64,000 nucleotides of DNA from Mogibacterium sp. (GTDB taxonomy: Bacteria > Bacillota > Clostridia > Peptostreptococcales > Anaerovoracaceae): assembly GCA_017404265.1 (NCBI GenBank), contig JAFRCS010000016.1, positions 62,001 to 126,000 on the forward strand, in the 5' to 3' direction. Position 1 is the first letter of the stretch. The number at the start of each line of letters is the position of its first letter. Below the pieces are notes generated by a model. That model was not told the origin of the DNA. It ran no database searches and was given only the letters and a program-made list of their open reading frames with translations. Both the position numbers and the translations under genes were made by a program. Of the stretch, positions 36,003 to 45,317 are shown in pieces.

Positions 36003-36620
36003 ATGGATAAATTCTTTGACTCCGGGAACCCGGTGATGAAGTTTCTTGCAAGACTGGTGGACCTTGCGGTACTCAACATTTTCACGGTGCTGTATTCCAT
36101 CCCTCTGGTAACAGCCGGAGGAGCCATGGCCGCAATGAATCACGTGCTGCTGCACCTTGTAAGAAAAGATGAGACATATGTAATAAGGATGTTCAAGGAC
36201 TCCTTCAGGGAGAATTTCCGTCAGAGCATACCCGAGGGACTGCTGGTGATACTTATCGGTATCATAACCGCGGTCGATATGTGGGCTCTTCACGGATCCG
36301 AGTCAAGGCTGATGACTCTGATGATGATCATCATCACGATAGTCGCGGTATTCATATTCGTAACGGCAGTATACATGTTTGCCCTTCAGTCGAGATACGA
36401 AAACACTGTGAAGGGAACGATCGTGAACGCGGTCAGGCTGTCGCTGGGCAATCTGCCGAGAACAGCCGGCATGGCGCTCGCATGGATCGCCTGGGTGCTG
36501 GTACTTGTCTATCTGCATAAAGCCGCGCCGCTGGCGTTTCTGATCTACGGATTCACTCTTCCGGGTTACCTCTGCGCGATGCTGTATGACGGCATCTTCA
36601 GAGATCTGGAGAAAGAGTGA
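36003..36620 (+). CDS. DUF624 (YesL-like) membrane protein
   Basis: This 205-aa protein has about five transmembrane segments and the family's opening: a short polar N-terminus, then L-A-R-L-V-D-L-A-V-L-N-I-F-T-V-L-Y-S-I-P. DUF624 genes commonly sit beside family 1 sugar-binding and MalFG-type permease genes, as here; the role is unproven and may be regulatory or accessory to the importer. The start context is weak (no clear Shine-Dalgarno before 36003), so expression may be low. Confidence 0.88.
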   Translation: MDKFFDSGNPVMKFLARLVDLAVLNIFTVLYSIPLVTAGGAMAAMNHVLLHLVRKDETYVIRMFKDSFRENFRQSIPEGLLVILIGIITAVDMWALHGSESRLMTLMMIIITIVAVFIFVTAVYMFALQSRYENTVKGTIVNAVRLSLGNLPRTAGMALAWIAWVLVLVYLHKAAPLAFLIYGFTLPGYLCAMLYDGIFRDLEKE

Positions 36621-36670
36621 CGGATATCAGTCAGGACCGATCAAGTATATTGGAATAAAGGAGATATAAA

Positions 36671-37783
36671 ATGGCAAGTTTATCATTAAAACACATTGAG
36701 AAGATCTACGAGAACGGTTATCACGCTGTTCACGATTTCAATCTCGAAGTAGAAGATAAGGAATTCATTATCTTCGTAGGACCTTCCGGATGCGGAAAGT
36801 CCACAACTCTGCGTATGATCGCCGGCCTCGAGGACATCTCCGAGGGAGAGTTCCTCATCGACGGAGTCAAGATGAATGACGTAGAGCCTAAAGACAGAGA
36901 CATCGCTATGGTATTCCAGAGCTACGCTCTCTATCCTCACATGACAGTAAGAGATAACATGGGATTCGCGCTCAAGCTCAGAAACGTTCCTAAGGAAGAG
37001 ATCGACAAGAAAGTCGATGAAGTAGCCAAGATCCTCGACCTCGAGAAGCTGCTTGACAGAAAGCCAAAGGCTCTCTCCGGCGGACAGAGACAGCGTGTAG
37101 CCATGGGCCGCGCGATCGTAAGAAACCCTAAGGTATTCCTCATGGACGAGCCTCTGTCCAACCTCGACGCCAAGCTGAGAGTACAGATGAGAACAGAGAT
37201 CGCCAAGCTCCATGAGAGACTGGGAACCACGATCATCTATGTAACTCACGACCAGACTGAGGCCATGACACTCGGTACACGTATCGTTGTCATGAAGGAC
37301 GGAATCGTTCAGCAGATCAACACTCCTGAGCATCTTTACAACAAGCCGTGCAACCTCTTTGTAGCCGGCTTCATCGGATCGCCTCAGATGAACTTCCTCG
37401 ACGCTGTTGTCGAGATCAAGGGCAATGACGCGTTCCTGCACATCGGTGACGATGTTCTGAAGATGCCTGCTGACAAGGCCAAGATCCTCAAGGACGGCGG
37501 ATATGACGGCAAGACAGTCGTATTCGGAATCCGTCCGGAGCATTTCGGTGACGGCAGAGGCCAGGAAGGCAAGCAGAACACTCTCAAGTGCAAGGTCGAA
37601 GTACGCGAGCTGCTTGGCGCAGAAGTATTCCTCTATGGAGACATCAACGGCAAGCAGTGCACAGCCAGGGTCGATCCTGAAGTGGACCTCGTGAACGGAA
37701 TGGAAGCTACATATTCAGTGGATATGAGAAAAATCCAGCTGTTCGACAAGGAGACAGAAAAGAGCCTGCTCTGGGCTGTATAG
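36671..37783 (+). CDS. msmX: Sugar ABC transporter ATPase (MsmX/UgpC type)
   Basis: This 370-aa ATPase energises MalFG-type importers. Walker A G-P-S-G-C-G-K-S-T, the Q-loop in V-F-Q-S-Y-A-L-Y-P-H, signature L-S-G-G-Q-R-Q, Walker B V-F-L-M-D-E-P-L-S-N-L-D and the H-loop in V-T-H-D are all present. A C-terminal regulatory TOBE/MalK-like domain follows from about residue 235. Such ATPases often serve several importers. Codon use is strongly biased, suggesting high expression. A terminator-like hairpin follows after 21 nt. Confidence 0.95.
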   Translation: MASLSLKHIEKIYENGYHAVHDFNLEVEDKEFIIFVGPSGCGKSTTLRMIAGLEDISEGEFLIDGVKMNDVEPKDRDIAMVFQSYALYPHMTVRDNMGFALKLRNVPKEEIDKKVDEVAKILDLEKLLDRKPKALSGGQRQRVAMGRAIVRNPKVFLMDEPLSNLDAKLRVQMRTEIAKLHERLGTTIIYVTHDQTEAMTLGTRIVVMKDGIVQQINTPEHLYNKPCNLFVAGFIGSPQMNFLDAVVEIKGNDAFLHIGDDVLKMPADKAKILKDGGYDGKTVVFGIRPEHFGDGRGQEGKQNTLKCKVEVRELLGAEVFLYGDINGKQCTARVDPEVDLVNGMEATYSVDMRKIQLFDKETEKSLLWAV

Positions 37784-37804
37784 TCAGCGGACAAAGTAAT
37801 GACA

Positions 37805-37843
37805 AGGGCTGCCGCTTTCATGTGGCAGCCCTGCTGTATTTTT
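37805..37843 (+). terminator. Terminator between the transporter and glycosidase genes
   Basis: An 11-bp stem (37805-37815 with 37822-37832, one G-T pair), loop TTTCAT, then GCTGTATTTTT. It ends 40 nt before the alpha-galactosidase start and probably limits read-through from the transporter genes. Confidence 0.8.
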
Positions 37844-37882
37844 GATTATCATACGCAGAAGAAGTGCTCTGCATATAGAGAT

Positions 37883-40069
37883 ATGAGCATACGTTATATA
37901 GAAGAAACAAAACACCTGATACTCGAAACAAAGAATACCGGTTATCACATGAAGATAGACAGGCTTGGTTATCTTCAGCACATGTACTACGGACCGAAGC
38001 CGGGGCAGGACGATCTGTCATACGCGTTCCGTTATTACGACAGGGGATTCTCAGGCAATCCATATGCGGTGCGGGATGACCGCACATATTCTCTCGATTC
38101 CATGGCTCAGGAATACACATCCTTCGGCGTGGGTGACTTTCGTGTCAACAGCATTGCGGCATCCTGTTCAGACGGAAGCCGATGTGCGGAATTCAAATAT
38201 GTCTCGCACGAGATAATCGGCGGAAAGTACAGCATACCCGGACTCCCTTCGGTCTATGATGAGGAAGGAAAGGCGCAGACGCTGATCGTGACGCTGATCG
38301 ATAATGCCGCGAATATCGGTATAAAGCTGTACTATGGTGTATTTGAAGACCTTGATGTTATCACCAGATCCGCGGAGATCATCAACACCGGAAAAGAAAT
38401 GGTATGGCTGCGCAAGGCTTCATCCATGTGTCTCGAGCTGCCTTATGGAAACTGGGATATGATGCACTTCCACGGAAGGCATTGTATGGAACGCCAGCCG
38501 GAGAGGATCAGGCTCTTCCATGGCGTTCACACACTGATTTCCGGCAGGGGGATGTCAAGCCACCAGCACAATCCTTTCGTGATCATTTGCGATCATGAAG
38601 CGACGGAAGACAGCGGCGCCTGCTATGGCATGATGCTTATGTATTCGGGAAACCATAAGACCGAGGTAGAACTCGACCAGTTCGAGAGCGTCAGGGTGGT
38701 GATGGGACTGAATGATGACAGGTTCCGCTGGGAACTTGAACCCGGAACATCGCTTCATACACCTGAAGTGATACTGACATACGCTGAGGGACTGACAGCT
38801 CTCTCGCATAACTATCACCGTACGATACGCAATAATGTCGTGCGCGGAAAATACAAACTGAGCCACAGGCCTATACTGGTCAACAACTGGGAAGCGACGT
38901 ATTTTGATTTCACAGAAGACAAACTGCTGGGAATAGCGCGCAAGGCCAAAGAACTGGGCATGGAAATGCTTGTGCTCGATGACGGCTGGTTCAGAAACAG
39001 AAAAGATGATAAAGCCGGTCTCGGTGACTGGGTCACCGACATCGAAAAACTTCCTCATGGCCTCAGCGGACTGATCTCCAAGGTCAAAGATATGGGCCTT
39101 AAGTTCGGGCTCTGGATAGAGCCTGAAATGGTAAGCGAGAACTCAGAGCTGTACAGAAAGCATCCGGACTGGGCGCTGACAGCGCCGGGACGCGCTCCAA
39201 TGATGGCACGCAATCAGCTGGTGCTCGATCTGTCCAACCCTGAGGTACATGAATATTTATACGAAATCATTTCCGGACTGCTTCGGAATAACGATATAGA
39301 TTATATAAAGTGGGATTTCAACAGACCGATATCCGATGTCTATTCTCATTCGACACCGTCCGCCCGGCAGGGAGAGGTGCCTCACCGCTATTATCTCAGC
39401 CTCTACAAACTATATGACAGGCTGACCAAAGAGTTCCCTGATGTGCTGTTTGAAGGCTGCGCGGGAGGAGGAGGCCGCTTTGACGCGGGAATGCTTCAGT
39501 ACTCACCGCAGATATGGTGTTCGGATAATACTGATCCAATATCACGCTTGGCCATCCAGTACGGCACATCGTTCGGGTATCCATGCTCAAGCATGGGAGC
39601 GCATGTGAGCGCGTCTCCGAACCATCAGACCGGCAGGGCGACACCTCTGTCAACGAGGGGAGTCGTTGCAATGGCGGGCACTTTCGGATATGAGCTCGAT
39701 CTGTCTAAACTTTCGGATGAGGAATGCGAGGAGATAAAAAAGCAGATTGAGAGATATAAGGAGATAGAACCTGTCATCCATGACGGAAGTCTTTACAGGC
39801 TCAGCGATCCGTCCGAAAACAGCAGGTATTATTGCTGGGAAAATGTAAGTCAGGACAGGAACCGCTGCATACTCAGCGTCGTCGTCACAGATCCACAGGC
39901 GAATTACACTCTTGTGCATGTAAAGCTGAAGGGCCTGGATCCTGATGCAGTCTATTCAGTAGGAGGAGAGTTTGAGTGCCGCGGAAAGACACTGATGCAA
40001 AACGGATACACCTTTCCGCAGCTGACGGGAGACTATCCGGCGAGGCAGGTAGATATTTATAAAATCTGA
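37883..40069 (+). CDS. aga: Alpha-galactosidase, GH36
   Basis: This 729-aa enzyme removes alpha-1,6-galactose from raffinose-family sugars or melibiose. The nucleophile is D478 in K-W-D-F-N-R and the acid/base is D548 in C-S-D-N-T-D, the same numbers as in Geobacillus AgaA. L-D-D-G-W-F and C-A-G-G-G-G-R-F-D are also typical. There is no signal peptide, so it acts inside the cell on imported sugar. The frame is open upstream to 37799, but that stretch carries the terminator hairpin; ATG 37883 matches the family N-terminus. The ribosome binding site is weak. It opens a compact five-gene run to 45317. Confidence 0.95.
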   Translation: MSIRYIEETKHLILETKNTGYHMKIDRLGYLQHMYYGPKPGQDDLSYAFRYYDRGFSGNPYAVRDDRTYSLDSMAQEYTSFGVGDFRVNSIAASCSDGSRCAEFKYVSHEIIGGKYSIPGLPSVYDEEGKAQTLIVTLIDNAANIGIKLYYGVFEDLDVITRSAEIINTGKEMVWLRKASSMCLELPYGNWDMMHFHGRHCMERQPERIRLFHGVHTLISGRGMSSHQHNPFVIICDHEATEDSGACYGMMLMYSGNHKTEVELDQFESVRVVMGLNDDRFRWELEPGTSLHTPEVILTYAEGLTALSHNYHRTIRNNVVRGKYKLSHRPILVNNWEATYFDFTEDKLLGIARKAKELGMEMLVLDDGWFRNRKDDKAGLGDWVTDIEKLPHGLSGLISKVKDMGLKFGLWIEPEMVSENSELYRKHPDWALTAPGRAPMMARNQLVLDLSNPEVHEYLYEIISGLLRNNDIDYIKWDFNRPISDVYSHSTPSARQGEVPHRYYLSLYKLYDRLTKEFPDVLFEGCAGGGGRFDAGMLQYSPQIWCSDNTDPISRLAIQYGTSFGYPCSSMGAHVSASPNHQTGRATPLSTRGVVAMAGTFGYELDLSKLSDEECEEIKKQIERYKEIEPVIHDGSLYRLSDPSENSRYYCWENVSQDRNRCILSVVVTDPQANYTLVHVKLKGLDPDAVYSVGGEFECRGKTLMQNGYTFPQLTGDYPARQVDIYKI

Positions 40070-40079
40070 GGTAGTACAA

Positions 40080-41714
40080 GTGATCAGCAAAGAATTAAAG
40101 AAAGCAAGAGAATATGAAGAAAGGGAGACGGCAAAGATCCCGGAGACGGACAGACCGGTCTTCCATTTTTCGCCGCGTACAGGATGGCTCAATGATCCAA
40201 ACGGGTTCTCCTTTTACAAAGGTAAATATCATCTTTTCTACCAATACCACCCTTATAGCCCGTACTGGGGGCCGATGCATTGGGGGCATGCTGTAAGCAG
40301 CGACATGATCAAGTGGGAATATCTGCCTGCGGCAATGGCTCCGGATACGGAATATGACGGATCCGGATGCTTCTCGGGCACTGCGGTAACGCTTCCTGAC
40401 GGCCGGCAGCTTCTGATGTACACGGGCTGCGGTGACAGCAGCGAAGATCCGCTTCGCAAGGGCAGATGGCTCCAGACCCAGTGCCTGGCCGTTTCGAAAG
40501 AGATAGAGAACGGCGTTGAATTTGAAAAATATGAAAACAATCCTGTTATAAAAGCCGATGACCTTCCTGAAGACTGCGATCCTTATGAATTCCGGGATCC
40601 ATATATCTGGCAGGCAGCTGACGGCACATACAGGTTCCTTGCAGCAGCAGGCAGAACAGGTGAGATCGGCGAAGACGGGAATTATCTGCATGAAAAAGGC
40701 ACACAGCTCATACTGTTCAGGAGCAATGACTGTTTCGAATGGGAGTTTGACAAGGTGCTGTTTGAGGACCACCGCCGGATAGGCGTAATGTGGGAATGTC
40801 CGAATTTCTTTGAACTGGATGGAAAACAGATACTTATCGCAAGCCCTATGGACATGCATGCCGAGGCCGATGAGGCGGTAGGATCCGTAAGATTTCCGCA
40901 GGGAAGCAATGTCTGCTGCATAGCCGGAGAATATGATGAGGAAACTGAGACATTCACCCCGGATGGAGGATATGAACCGGTAGATATCGGTCTTGATTTC
41001 TACGCTCCACAGGTAATGGAAGCTCCGGACGGCCGGCATATCATGATCGGCTGGATGCAGGATCCGAAGTATGGAAATTTCGCGGACGCAAGAGATGACC
41101 TGACAGGACCGGGACTGCAGTACGCCGTTCCGGTAGAGGATGCGGACGGATATCTCCACGGACCGGAGGGCTCACACACATTCGGTCAAATGACTGTACC
41201 GAGGGAACTCAAATACAGGGACGGAAAGCTTTATCAGTGGCCGGCAAGGGAACTCTGTGAATACAGAAAGAACAGACTGGACTATGACGGAGTATTGCTT
41301 AAGGATGAGGAGCGCAGTTTTGAGGGCATATCCGGCAGGTTGATAGAGCTTGAAGTGGAGATCGCTCCGTATGAAGTGGGAGCGCCTCTTTACAGGGAGT
41401 TCACCATAGACTTCGCAGTGGATGATGAACACTTCATAAGGCTCAGCTACAAACCGGCAAGATCGCTGATCACAATAGACAGAAGCCGCAGCGGCCAGTG
41501 CAGTGAGATCACTGCCAGGAGAAGCTACAGGGCAAAGTATTCATACGGCAGTCTCAGCCTGAGGATACTGATAGACAAATGGAGCGCGGAAGTGTTTGTT
41601 AACGGCGGCGAGCAGGTGATGTCACTGACATACTATACGCCGCCTGAAGCTGACGGAATAAGGTTTGCGGCCGAAGGCAGCGTCATGATGGATGTAACTG
41701 CGTATCAGTTATAA
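40080..41714 (+). CDS. scrB: Sucrose(-6-phosphate) hydrolase / beta-fructosidase, GH32
   Basis: This 544-aa GH32 enzyme has the nucleophile D39 in W-L-N-D-P-N-G, the transition-state stabiliser D173 in F-R-D-P and the acid/base E239 in W-E-C-P-N-F-F. A C-terminal beta-sandwich follows (~390-544). There is no signal peptide. In a cluster fed by an ABC importer rather than a PTS, free sucrose or a fructosyl-oligosaccharide is the likelier substrate than sucrose 6-phosphate. The start is GTG 40080, with GAGG at 40068-40071, 10 nt after the alpha-galactosidase stop. Confidence 0.94.
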   Translation: MISKELKKAREYEERETAKIPETDRPVFHFSPRTGWLNDPNGFSFYKGKYHLFYQYHPYSPYWGPMHWGHAVSSDMIKWEYLPAAMAPDTEYDGSGCFSGTAVTLPDGRQLLMYTGCGDSSEDPLRKGRWLQTQCLAVSKEIENGVEFEKYENNPVIKADDLPEDCDPYEFRDPYIWQAADGTYRFLAAAGRTGEIGEDGNYLHEKGTQLILFRSNDCFEWEFDKVLFEDHRRIGVMWECPNFFELDGKQILIASPMDMHAEADEAVGSVRFPQGSNVCCIAGEYDEETETFTPDGGYEPVDIGLDFYAPQVMEAPDGRHIMIGWMQDPKYGNFADARDDLTGPGLQYAVPVEDADGYLHGPEGSHTFGQMTVPRELKYRDGKLYQWPARELCEYRKNRLDYDGVLLKDEERSFEGISGRLIELEVEIAPYEVGAPLYREFTIDFAVDDEHFIRLSYKPARSLITIDRSRSGQCSEITARRSYRAKYSYGSLSLRILIDKWSAEVFVNGGEQVMSLTYYTPPEADGIRFAAEGSVMMDVTAYQL

Positions 41715-41734
41715 GACTGAGACAGGAGAAGATA

Positions 41735-42523
41735 ATGGCAAGCGGAAGAATGGAATTTCACTCGCAGTCGATAATGCTGCATACTAACTTCAGTTTCATA
41801 CTGCCAAATGATGTGGAGATGGATGAAGTCCTGGACAAAAGGCATTACGAGCGTGATCCGATGAACCTTATACTGCTGCATGGGCTCACGGGTACTGATA
41901 CAGACTGGCTTTACGGCAGCATGGCGCAGTGGGCGGCAATACAATACAATCTAAACATATTTATGCCTACCACCGGCAACTCCTTCTATCTGGACAAGGG
42001 CTACATGGGAGCCAACACCAGGGAGTATATAACAGAAGAGCTGCCCGCTTACATCGGGAGGACTTTCGGGATAGAGATGACAAGGGAAAACAGCATGATC
42101 GGAGGGCTCTCGATGGGTGGCTACGGTTCGCTCTGCGCAGCGCTTTCACATCCTGAAAAGTTCAGGGCCTGCATCGCTCTGTCATCAGCTCTTATAACGG
42201 ACGGGATCGCGGCAGGCAGTCTTGACGGAGTGGTACCGCCTCAGATGATAGCCGATATATTCGGTGACCCAGAAAAACTAGTGAATTCGGATAAAAACCC
42301 GGAGTACCTGTACAAAAAACTGAAAAAGGAAGGCCGGAACATACCTAAAATATACTTTGCCTGTGGCACTGATGACAGCCTTATCGGTCCGAACCGCAAA
42401 CTGAGGGACTTTCTGGCTTCGGAATCTGCAGATTTCGTTTTTGAAGAAGGCCCGGGCCGCCACGACTGGGCATTCTGGAACGAATATCTGGACCGCGGGA
42501 TACGTGCAGTACTGGAAGTGTAA
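41735..42523 (+). CDS. Alpha/beta-hydrolase esterase (EstA/FrmB-like)
   Basis: This 262-aa serine esterase has an N-terminal strand region, the oxyanion stretch L-L-H-G-L-T-G, the nucleophile elbow G-L-S-M-G-G and a catalytic His in G-R-H-D-W-A-F-W near the end. It resembles the tributyrin/acetyl-esterase group related to esterase D. It has no signal peptide and sits between sucrase and fructokinase genes, which suggests removal of acyl groups from imported sugars; that role is inference. The ribosome binding site is GACAGGAG. Confidence 0.88.
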   Translation: MASGRMEFHSQSIMLHTNFSFILPNDVEMDEVLDKRHYERDPMNLILLHGLTGTDTDWLYGSMAQWAAIQYNLNIFMPTTGNSFYLDKGYMGANTREYITEELPAYIGRTFGIEMTRENSMIGGLSMGGYGSLCAALSHPEKFRACIALSSALITDGIAAGSLDGVVPPQMIADIFGDPEKLVNSDKNPEYLYKKLKKEGRNIPKIYFACGTDDSLIGPNRKLRDFLASESADFVFEEGPGRHDWAFWNEYLDRGIRAVLEV

Positions 42524-42564
42524 CAGAGGAATAATATATAATCACCATGCGATAGGAGGGAATC

Positions 42565-43509
42565 ATGGCAGAAATCATTACACTGGGAGAACTTCTCATA
42601 GACCTCACACAGAGAGGCACGGATGAAAACGGCAACGGTGAGTTCACCGCGTTTCCGGGCGGAGCTCCGGCAAACGTTGCGGTGGCCGCATCCAGGCTCG
42701 GCGTTTCAACAGGTTTTATAGGCAAGGTTGGAGATGACGCTTTTGGACGCAGCCTCGCAGATACACTTAAGAAAGACAATGTCGATATCAGTGGCTTGTA
42801 TTATGATGATTATCAGCCTACAACCATGGCGATAGTTTCGGTAGACGAAAAAGGCGAGCGTGATTTTTCCTTTTACAGAAAACCGGGCGCTGATACTCAG
42901 CTGACCGTCGATGAGGCCGTGGGCGCTCTTTCCGCCGGCATGCCTAAGATCCTGCATGTGGGCTCGCTCTCGCTGACTACATCACCGGGAGATGAGGCAT
43001 GCGTGGCAGCAATCAAATGCGCTAAGAAGAGCGGAGCTCTCATAAGCTATGACCCTAACTACAGAGGCGCGCTTTGGGACAGTGAAGAGCGCGCGATAGA
43101 GATGATGAAGTCGCTTCTGCAGTACGCGGACATTCTCAAGGTATCTGATGAGGAGATGGTCATGCTTACCGGCAGCGAAGATTTCGCCGAGGGAAGCAAG
43201 ATCCTGGCAGGATACGGCATAAGTCTGGTGATGGTAACCATGGGAGGAGACGGAGTCTTCGTGAGACGCGGAGACTACGCCGAGCAGGTTCCGGGCTTCA
43301 GCGTAAAGGTCGCGGATACGAACGGAGCCGGCGATACTTTTGCGGGAGCCATGCTTGCCCAGATCGTCAGAAGAGATGGCCTGATCGAAGGTCTTACAGG
43401 AGAAGAGCTTAAATCTTTCGTGACATATGCTAATAAAGCCGCGTCCATCACATGCTCGCGTCACGGAGCTATACCAGCGATGCCGACAGCGGATGAAGTG
43501 AAACTATGA
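42565..43509 (+). CDS. scrK: Fructokinase, PfkB family
   Basis: This 314-aa ribokinase-family sugar kinase has the N-terminal signature G-G-A-P-A-N-V-A-V-A and the C-terminal D-T-N-G-A-G-D-T-F, whose last Asp is the catalytic base. Similarity and context point to fructose, released by the GH32 and GH13 enzymes on either side, giving fructose 6-phosphate. Its ribosome binding site is GATAGGAGGG, and its stop overlaps the start of the GH13 gene. Confidence 0.92.
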   Translation: MAEIITLGELLIDLTQRGTDENGNGEFTAFPGGAPANVAVAASRLGVSTGFIGKVGDDAFGRSLADTLKKDNVDISGLYYDDYQPTTMAIVSVDEKGERDFSFYRKPGADTQLTVDEAVGALSAGMPKILHVGSLSLTTSPGDEACVAAIKCAKKSGALISYDPNYRGALWDSEERAIEMMKSLLQYADILKVSDEEMVMLTGSEDFAEGSKILAGYGISLVMVTMGGDGVFVRRGDYAEQVPGFSVKVADTNGAGDTFAGAMLAQIVRRDGLIEGLTGEELKSFVTYANKAASITCSRHGAIPAMPTADEVKL

Positions 43510-45317
43510 ACAGAAAAGATAATAAAAGAAGCAGATTTGATGCAAGGCTCGAGGTCTATTATGATGAGCTGAGGCAGCTTTTCATGGACTTATACCATGA
43601 TGAGCAGGCATTTGAATACTTCCTGGATATGCTCCGGAAAAACTTCAGGGAGCGCAAGAAGACTCTCAAGGACGTAGACGCAAGACGCGCGGCACACCCT
43701 TACATGCATCATTCAAACAGGATGATGGGCATGATGCTGTATACGGAGAACTTTGCAGGCGACCTTAATGGTGTTGCTGAAAAGCTCGAGTATTTCAAGG
43801 AATGCGGAGTAAAGTATGTGCACCTTATGCCGCTCCTGGACGCGCCGGAAGACAGTGCCAGAAGCGACGGCGGATACGCAGTATCCGATTTCCGCAAGGT
43901 AAAACCGGAACTTGGGACCATGGAAGACCTGGAGAAGCTCACGAGCGCGTGTCACCGCAGAGGTATCCGTGTCTGCCTTGATTTCGTCATGAATCACACC
44001 AGCGATGAGCACGCCTGGGCAAAGGCCGCGAGAGAAGGCGATCCGCTCGCGCAGAGCAGATACTTCTTCTATGACAACTGGGATATCCCTCGTCAGTATG
44101 AAGAGACCATGCCTCAGGTATTTCCGGAGACGGCTCCCGGCAATTTCACATACTTCGATGATATCGGCAAGATAGTCATGACGACGTTCTATCCGTTCCA
44201 GTGGGACCTCAACTACGGCAATCCGCTGGTATTCAATGACATGACCGATAACCTGCTGTATCTCGCTAACAGAGGTGTGGACATTGTGAGACTTGATGCC
44301 GTTCCGTATATCTGGAAAGAGCTCGGCACCAGCTGCCGCAACCTTCCGCAGGTTCATACGCTTGTGCGCATGATGAACATCGCGTGCAGGATAGTCTGCC
44401 CTAGCGTCCTGCTGCTGGGCGAGGTCGTGATGGAGCCGAGCAAGGTGCTTCCTTACTTCGGCACAGAGGATAAGCCGGAGTGTGACATGCTGTATAACGT
44501 AACTACAATGGCTACTATATGGCACACCATGGCAACGCGTGACGTGAGGCTGCTGAGGTACCAGCTTCAGCAGATAGAGAATGTGCCTTCAAACTGCATA
44601 TTCCAGAACTACCTCAGGTGTCACGATGATATTGGCTGGGGGCTTGACTACGGATTCCTGGCACAGTACGGAATGGGGGAGGCTTCGCACAAGAAGTACC
44701 TGAACGACTGGTTCACGGGCAAGTACTACGGCAGTCCTTCAAGAGGCGAACTGTACAACGATTCCGAGTGGCTGCGGGATGCCAGACTTTGCGGGACAAC
44801 CGCTTCGCTCTGCGGTGTCGAATCAGCGCTTTATGAAAAGAACGAAGAAGCTCTTGAGCGCGCGATCGACGCAGATGTCATGCTCCACGCGTGCATGCTG
44901 ACACTGCGCGGCATCCCTGTGCTGTACAGCGGAGATGAGATCGGTATGCTCAACGACTACGATTACCATAACGACCCGGGAAAGCAGGCGGACAGCCGCA
45001 ATATCCACAGGGGAAAGATGGACTGGAAGAAGGCCGATGAGAGGTTCGATCCGGCAACTGTTACGGCACGGATATTCAGCGAAATCAAAAAACTCATCAT
45101 GATACGCAAGTACAATGATGTGTTCCATTCAGACGCACACGTGTATCCTGTAGACACCGGAGACAACAGAGTGCTTGGTATTATAAGGGAGTATGAAGGA
45201 AAGCGCCTGCTGGGACTCTTCAACTTCTCGCCTGACTATATAAACGCATGGATCGACGGTGGCGAATACAATATGAAGCCTTACGGATTCCGCTGGATAC
45301 TCAACGTATTCTATTGA
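43506..45317 (+). CDS. Amylosucrase-like GH13 enzyme (subfamily 4 type)
   Basis: This 603-aa protein has the amylosucrase layout: a helical N-terminal domain (~1-90), then a (beta/alpha)8 barrel. The nucleophile is D264 in V-R-L-D-A, the acid/base E306 in L-L-G-E-V, and the third carboxylate D374 in C-H-D-D-I-G-W, a form typical of amylosucrases and sucrose hydrolases. It would split sucrose to fructose and either build alpha-glucan or release glucose; which one cannot be told here. It lacks a signal peptide. Start ATG 43506 overlaps the fructokinase stop. It is the last gene of the sugar cluster. Confidence 0.88.
   Translation: MNRKDNKRSRFDARLEVYYDELRQLFMDLYHDEQAFEYFLDMLRKNFRERKKTLKDVDARRAAHPYMHHSNRMMGMMLYTENFAGDLNGVAEKLEYFKECGVKYVHLMPLLDAPEDSARSDGGYAVSDFRKVKPELGTMEDLEKLTSACHRRGIRVCLDFVMNHTSDEHAWAKAAREGDPLAQSRYFFYDNWDIPRQYEETMPQVFPETAPGNFTYFDDIGKIVMTTFYPFQWDLNYGNPLVFNDMTDNLLYLANRGVDIVRLDAVPYIWKELGTSCRNLPQVHTLVRMMNIACRIVCPSVLLLGEVVMEPSKVLPYFGTEDKPECDMLYNVTTMATIWHTMATRDVRLLRYQLQQIENVPSNCIFQNYLRCHDDIGWGLDYGFLAQYGMGEASHKKYLNDWFTGKYYGSPSRGELYNDSEWLRDARLCGTTASLCGVESALYEKNEEALERAIDADVMLHACMLTLRGIPVLYSGDEIGMLNDYDYHNDPGKQADSRNIHRGKMDWKKADERFDPATVTARIFSEIKKLIMIRKYNDVFHSDAHVYPVDTGDNRVLGIIREYEGKRLLGLFNFSPDYINAWIDGGEYNMKPYGFRWILNVFY

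Noticed and set aside
37799..37882. Upstream extension of the alpha-galactosidase to 37799
   Set aside because: The stretch encodes a terminator hairpin and Cys/Trp-rich residues unlike GH36 N-termini, and numbering from 37883 puts the catalytic residues at the classical 478 and 548.
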